A program made the position numbers and the translations under genes. From an uncultured Prevotella sp. (GTDB lineage Bacteria > Bacteroidota > Bacteroidia > Bacteroidales > Bacteroidaceae): 64,000 nt of DNA. Position 1 is the stretch's first letter. Each line of letters opens with the position of its first letter. Below, in pieces: positions 59,703 to 64,000 of this stretch. The notes under the pieces were generated by a model. The model did not search any database. It was not told where the DNA came from and saw only the letters and a program-made list of their open reading frames with translations. The stretch spans positions 116,341 through 180,340 of the forward strand of contig CAKZVT010000011.1 in the NCBI GenBank assembly GCA_937922435.1, written 5' to 3'.

Positions 59703-60222
59703 AAATAGAAAATAAGCCCATAACCTGTTTGTCCCTTTTAAGAACAAACGTGCCACATATTGTCCTGTTTGTCGTATAAAACGACGACTATAACCATGTT
59801 TAAGCGGAGTCTTAACGGTGAAAAGCATGTTTAAATGCGGCTGAAGCCTTGGCTAAAGACGGTCTTTGTGATGCTTAAAGGCGGCCTTTGGCGATGCGAA
59901 AGGCCGTAAATTGCAATGTGCGGCGTTACCGATTATTGCACATTCAGCTCCACAAACGGCTAACACATTGGTTTAACGGCAGTTACGTTTGCACACAAAA
60001 ACACGCTTATTTCCCTGCATCGGCGTTTTATCTGCAATGAAACGTATTATCAGCCGCCAGTAAAAATCACAATGTAAGATATTTGCTGAATTTAATGGCA
60101 ATATGTCATACGGAGGGAACCGCCTTGCTATGTGTCGGCAAAACGTACACAAATCATTGGGATAAATCAGAAGTGATGAAAAAGGATTGCCGCAAACATT
60201 CGCATATCTCGCATATTTTATT

Positions 60223-60230
60223 TAACTTTG
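60223..60230 (+). promoter_or_regulatory. -7 element of the ygiQ gene group
   Basis: TAACTTTG, 42 nt before the start codon of the small gene. The expected -33 position reads TTCG, one base off. Confidence 0.55.
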
Positions 60231-60272
60231 CAGTGCATACGTTGTAAATTTGAATAAAAAAACAAATAAGAT

Positions 60273-60596
60273 ATGGGAACATACAGGATACAGACCAACG
60301 CTTCTGGTACAAGGAGCATTACGGTTAGCAGTGCCCATCTGGCTACGATACAAAAGTATTCGCTGTTTGACAACCTTGTTGACAGCAACGGAATTGTAGA
60401 CGAAACCGTGCTGGACAAGCTGAAGTTTAACATAAGGGCGATGCTTGAAACCGCCGCCGACACGAACAAAGAACTGCTTGACCTGTGCCTTGACGTGATA
60501 TACAATAACAACATGAAGGCGTTTGGACTAAACCAGCTTGTAACATTATATAAGCAATGGGAAAAGGAACAACCGGCGACAGAGGAAGGCGAATAG
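60273..60596 (+). CDS. Small protein of unknown function
   Basis: 107 residues, cytosolic by appearance. It starts MGTYRIQTNASGTRSITVSS, then a mostly helical part (YSLFDNLVDSNGIVDETVLDKL, LLDLCLDVIYNNNMKAFG) and an acidic tail (EKEQPATEEGE). I recognise no family. It has its own -7 element and is the first of three tightly packed genes with ygiQ and a PP2C-like gene, which suggests shared expression only. Confidence 0.65.
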   Translation: MGTYRIQTNASGTRSITVSSAHLATIQKYSLFDNLVDSNGIVDETVLDKLKFNIRAMLETAADTNKELLDLCLDVIYNNNMKAFGLNQLVTLYKQWEKEQPATEEGE

Positions 60597-60658
60597 CACA
60601 ACAAGTTGCAGACGGCGGCAGGCTTACATCCAAAATTGCGTCAGGTGAAGGGCGTGGA

Positions 60659-62617
60659 ATGCGCGATACAGGCGTTGACGACATATATAATGGTATGCGC
60701 GCATCACAATGGTTGCCTACGACTAAGAAGGAAGCGGAAGTCAGGGGATGGAACGAAGTAGACGTTGTGCTGTTCTCGGGCGATGCATACGTTGACCATC
60801 CGTCGTTCGGTGTGGCCGTCATCGGTCGCACGCTTGAGGCTATGGGGCTGCGCGTTGCCATAGTTCCGCAGCCCGACTGGCACGGCGACTTCCGTGATTT
60901 CAAGAAGTTCGGTAGGCCCCTCCTGTTCTTCGGCATAGCCCCCGGGTGTATGGATTCCATGGTAAACAAGTACACGGCCAACCGGCGGCTGCGTTCGGAG
61001 GATGCCTACAGCCCGGACGGTAGGCATGACTGCCGCCCGGAATACCCAACCATTGTGTATAGCAAAATACTGCGCAGCCTGTACCCTGACGTGCCGATAA
61101 TCCTCGGCGGCATAGAGGCATCGCTAAGAAGGCTCACCCATTATGATTACTGGAAGGACGAACTGAGGCGTTGCATACTGTGCGACTCGGGTGCTGACAT
61201 GATAATCTACGGCATGGGCGAGAAGCCTGTCACAGCCTTGTGCAATGAGATGCTTGCAGGAAAGCACGTGGAAGATATACGCGACATTCCGCAAACGGTC
61301 TATCTGTGCAAGAAGGACGAATTACCCGGTGGCGTAACTGACGATGACATAGTGCTGCATCCACACTCGGAATGCCTGCGTGACAAGCGTGCGCAAGCCG
61401 AAAATTTCAAGCATATAGAGGAAGAATCGAACATGCTGCACGCGCACAGGCTCATACAGGAGGTTGACGGTAAATATGCCGTTGTCAATCCTCCTTATCC
61501 GCCAATGACAACGGAAGAGGTGGACAAGTGCTACGACCTGCCCTACACTCGCCTGCCCCACCCCAAATACAGAGGCAAACGCATACCGGCATACGAGATG
61601 ATACGCCACTCGGTCAACATCCACAGGGGGTGCTTCGGTGGGTGCGCCTTTTGTACCATAAGCGCCCATCAAGGCAAGTTTATCGCCTCACGAAGCAAAG
61701 ACAGCATACTCAAGGAGGTGAGGCAGATAACGGAAATGCCTGATTTCAAAGGGTACATAAGCGACTTGGGAGGTCCGTCGGCCAACATGTATGGCATGGG
61801 CGGACGCGACAAGGATGTTTGCGCCAGGTGCAAGCGTCCGTCGTGCATCAATCCAAGGATATGTCCTAATCTTGATACAGACCACAGCCGCCTGCTCGAC
61901 ATATACCGTTCTGTAGACGCACTTCCAGGAGTAAAGAAGAGTTTTATAGGCAGCGGAGTGCGTTACGACCTTCTGTTGCACAAAAGCAAAGACGAGAAAT
62001 GTAATAACGCCGCACGCGAATATACGCGTGAGTTGATATGTAAGCATGTGAGCGGAAGGCTGAAAGTGGCGCCGGAACATACTTCGGACAGCGTGCTTAA
62101 GCTTATGCGGAAGCCGCCGTTCAGGCAATTCGAGGAGTTTAAGAAGGTTTTTGACGAGATTAACAGGAAAGAGAATCTGCGCCAGCAAATCATACCCTAT
62201 TTCATAAGTAGCCATCCTGGATGCACGGAAGAAGACATGGCCGAACTGGCGGTTATAACCAAGGGCCTTGACTTCAAACTTGAACAGGTGCAAGATTTCA
62301 CCCCTACGCCTATGACCGTGAGTACGGAAACATGGTACACTGGGCTTGACCCGTACACCCTTCAACCGGTATATTCAGCCAAAACGCAACGTGAAAAGCT
62401 TGCACAGCGGCAGTTTTTCTTCTGGTATAAGCCGGAGGAGCGGCACAACATAGAGCATGAGCTGACAAGAATCGGTCGCCAAGACTTGATAAAAAAGCTA
62501 TATGCCGGCACATCTTTCCATAAAAGAAACGGTTTCCAAGATGATAGAAATAATAGAGAAAGCACTCGTCGGCAAGAGAAACATGCAAGAATGCGAGGAC
62601 GGGATAATCGCAAATGA
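60659..62617 (+). CDS. YgiQ family radical SAM protein
   Basis: 652 residues from the ATG at 60659; an ATG at 60557 would overlap the gene before and add 34 basic, Gly-rich residues, and one at 60695 is the closest to related proteins. The N-terminal half has WLPTTKKEAEVRGW and LFSGDAYVDHPSFG, typical of YgiQ. The radical SAM iron-sulphur site is RGCFGGCAFCTISAHQG (Cys in CxxxCxxC). The C-terminus GRLKVAPEHTSD and LEQVQDFTPTPMT is also typical. YgiQ proteins are widespread but have no proven reaction. The basic tail after residue 620 overlaps the next gene. Confidence 0.9.
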   Translation: MRDTGVDDIYNGMRASQWLPTTKKEAEVRGWNEVDVVLFSGDAYVDHPSFGVAVIGRTLEAMGLRVAIVPQPDWHGDFRDFKKFGRPLLFFGIAPGCMDSMVNKYTANRRLRSEDAYSPDGRHDCRPEYPTIVYSKILRSLYPDVPIILGGIEASLRRLTHYDYWKDELRRCILCDSGADMIIYGMGEKPVTALCNEMLAGKHVEDIRDIPQTVYLCKKDELPGGVTDDDIVLHPHSECLRDKRAQAENFKHIEEESNMLHAHRLIQEVDGKYAVVNPPYPPMTTEEVDKCYDLPYTRLPHPKYRGKRIPAYEMIRHSVNIHRGCFGGCAFCTISAHQGKFIASRSKDSILKEVRQITEMPDFKGYISDLGGPSANMYGMGGRDKDVCARCKRPSCINPRICPNLDTDHSRLLDIYRSVDALPGVKKSFIGSGVRYDLLLHKSKDEKCNNAAREYTRELICKHVSGRLKVAPEHTSDSVLKLMRKPPFRQFEEFKKVFDEINRKENLRQQIIPYFISSHPGCTEEDMAELAVITKGLDFKLEQVQDFTPTPMTVSTETWYTGLDPYTLQPVYSAKTQREKLAQRQFFFWYKPEERHNIEHELTRIGRQDLIKKLYAGTSFHKRNGFQDDRNNRESTRRQEKHARMRGRDNRK

Positions 62618-63359
62618 ACGGTTTGTTGCGGTAATAGACGGAAGCACGAGCAAGACTCCACGCAGGATAAACCCGGACATGAGCAACGGGAAATTCTGCA
62701 TGGAGATTGTCAGGAAATATATCAGCAGTATGCCCGGCGACATTGACGTACGTGCATTTTGTAATGGAGTAACGCAAGCGGTACGCTCAATTTACAAGGC
62801 TTTTGGGATAGACATAAACAGATTGGAAGGCCATCCTGAAGAGCGGCTTACGGCAAGCGTTGCCGTATATTCACATCATTACAGGCAAATATGGATGGTT
62901 GGTGACTGCCAGTGCATCGCAGACGGTGTTTATCATGACAATTCAAAGCCACAGAAAAAAACGCTCGCCGAAAAACGTTCTGCGTTTCTAATAACAGCAA
63001 TAAAGAACGGGCTTAACCCCAAAAACGTACAGACTGAAGACCCTGGCAGGCACCATATCTTAGCCGAATTGACTGAATGTTGCAAAAAGCAAAACATTGA
63101 ATATCCGGTAGTTGACGGTTTCGATATACCCATAAGTAAAGTAAAAGTGATAGATGTGCATGATTGCGGCAAGGACATAGTCCTTGCTACAGACGGTTAT
63201 CCTTTTTTATATGACACTTTGGCGAACAGTGAAGAAGCATTGGCCGCACAATTGAATAACGACCCGTTATGTATTTATTCTTTCCAAGCTACCAAAGGGC
63301 TAATGAAAGGTAACAGGTCGTTTGACGACAGAGGGTATGTAAAGCTTGCCGACAGGTAA
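62541..63359 (+). CDS. PP2C-like protein phosphatase domain protein
   Basis: 272 residues from the ATG at 62541; other possible starts are 62502 and 62583, all inside the end of ygiQ. Features of the PP2C fold are visible in order: FVAVIDGSTS (metal Asp), TASVAVYS, IWMVGDCQCI (VGD) and DIVLATDGYP (TDG), with a late FDDRGYVKL where PP2C enzymes have a metal Asp (DD). The likely role is a Ser/Thr phosphatase or a related regulator; the match is by motif only. The overlap with ygiQ is 77 nt. Confidence 0.62.
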   Translation: MIEIIEKALVGKRNMQECEDGIIANERFVAVIDGSTSKTPRRINPDMSNGKFCMEIVRKYISSMPGDIDVRAFCNGVTQAVRSIYKAFGIDINRLEGHPEERLTASVAVYSHHYRQIWMVGDCQCIADGVYHDNSKPQKKTLAEKRSAFLITAIKNGLNPKNVQTEDPGRHHILAELTECCKKQNIEYPVVDGFDIPISKVKVIDVHDCGKDIVLATDGYPFLYDTLANSEEALAAQLNNDPLCIYSFQATKGLMKGNRSFDDRGYVKLADR

Positions 63360-63430
63360 GGCATTCCCTGCATCACGGCCATCCTCGCCATTCCCCAGCT
63401 CTCCCTGTCCGGCTGGCCGAATACAAAAAA

Positions 63431-63465
63431 GAGCCTCCCCGGAGGATTACCCTTCGGGGAGGCTC
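63431..63465 (-). terminator. Terminator of the rRNA operon
   Basis: GAGCCTCCCCG (63431-63441) is exactly complementary to 63455-63465. On the minus strand it is followed by TTTTTTG. It lies 18 nt after the 5S gene. Confidence 0.85.
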
Positions 63466-63482
63466 ACTGGTGTTTATTAAAG

Positions 63483-63593
<111 letters not shown>

Positions 63594-63661
63594 TATGTCT
63601 TTCCGGACTTGACATGACTATGGCACAAGCGGCACGCGCCTAGCGCGGAGGAACTGTACTG

Positions 63662-63687
63662 CGTCCGGCGCAGTCCTGCGCCGGACG
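63662..63687. repeat. Hairpin in the 23S-5S spacer
   Basis: CGTCCGGCGCA (63662-63672) is exactly complementary to 63677-63687 with a 4-nt loop. It lies just after the 23S 3' end and may guide processing of the precursor. Confidence 0.7.
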
Positions 63688-63689
63688 GG

Positions 63690-64000
<311 letters not shown>

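Larger units (their letters stand above)
59475..60272. other. 800-bp gap with hairpin repeats, no gene seen
   Basis: The gap holds no credible coding frame. It contains a 14-bp perfect inverted repeat (59665-59678 with 59689-59702, GCATTTTGTCAAAA), then units of the AAAGGCCGTCTTTT family at about 59855-59906. Last comes a -7 element (TAACTTTG, 60223-60230) for the small gene that follows. Confidence 0.75.

Overview
The window is chromosomal DNA of a Bacteroidales bacterium, most likely of the Prevotellaceae or a near relative. Evidence: Bacteroidota-type promoters (TTTG, 19-20 nt, TAnnTTTG) recur before many genes; a short primary sigma factor; a complete Na+-NQR operon; a type V (FimA/Mfa-type) pilus operon with DUF3575, DUF5119 and fimbrillin lipoproteins; DUF3078 and DUF1573 proteins; and a leu operon carrying a second isopropylmalate-synthase-like gene. 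I see no prophage, insertion sequence or CRISPR array.

Layout. 1-8.7 kb: a cut-off MFS transporter, an S9 peptidase, yidC and pyrG (minus strand), then a DUF3078 outer-membrane-type protein and a DUF1573 protein facing each other across a 40-bp perfect inverted repeat. 8.9-13.5 kb: a type V pilus operon behind a segment bounded by 24-bp inverted repeats that contains a full promoter; this looks like an invertible (phase-variable) promoter, drawn here with its best promoter pointing away from the pilus genes. 13.5-21.2 kb: palindromic repeats, then galK, galM, folC, dnaJ, grpE and an ABC-F ATPase on the minus strand. 21.2-29.6 kb: fabD, an intracellular GH13 amylase, an AlaX-type editing protein, a small secreted protein, the primary sigma factor, an HtrA protease and a lytic transglycosylase lipoprotein. 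29.7-39.2 kb: hisGDC and nqrABCDEF. 39.5-46.6 kb: a LacI regulator with altronate dehydratase, an unknown protein, a GH25 lysozyme, a 5'-nucleotidase and NudC. 46.9-53.3 kb: the leu operon (leuA-leuC-leuD-leuA2-leuB) behind a complete attenuator with an Ile/Leu-rich leader peptide. 53.4-63.4 kb: an alcohol dehydrogenase, a thioesterase, a LysM glucosaminidase, uvrA, tRNA-Gly and tRNA-Thr, an unknown small protein, YgiQ and a PP2C-like protein. 63.4-64 kb: the 5S gene and the 3' end of a 23S gene of an rRNA operon on the minus strand.

The two most interesting signals are regulatory, not coding. First, the inverted-repeat promoter switch in front of the pilus operon. Second, the leader peptide plus terminator/antiterminator in front of leuA. 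The leader has four Ile and two Leu codons, and the operon carries two synthases of the isopropylmalate/citramalate type, so it may serve isoleucine as well as leucine. The gaps also hold at least four families of hairpin-forming repeats, several of which sit where terminators are expected.
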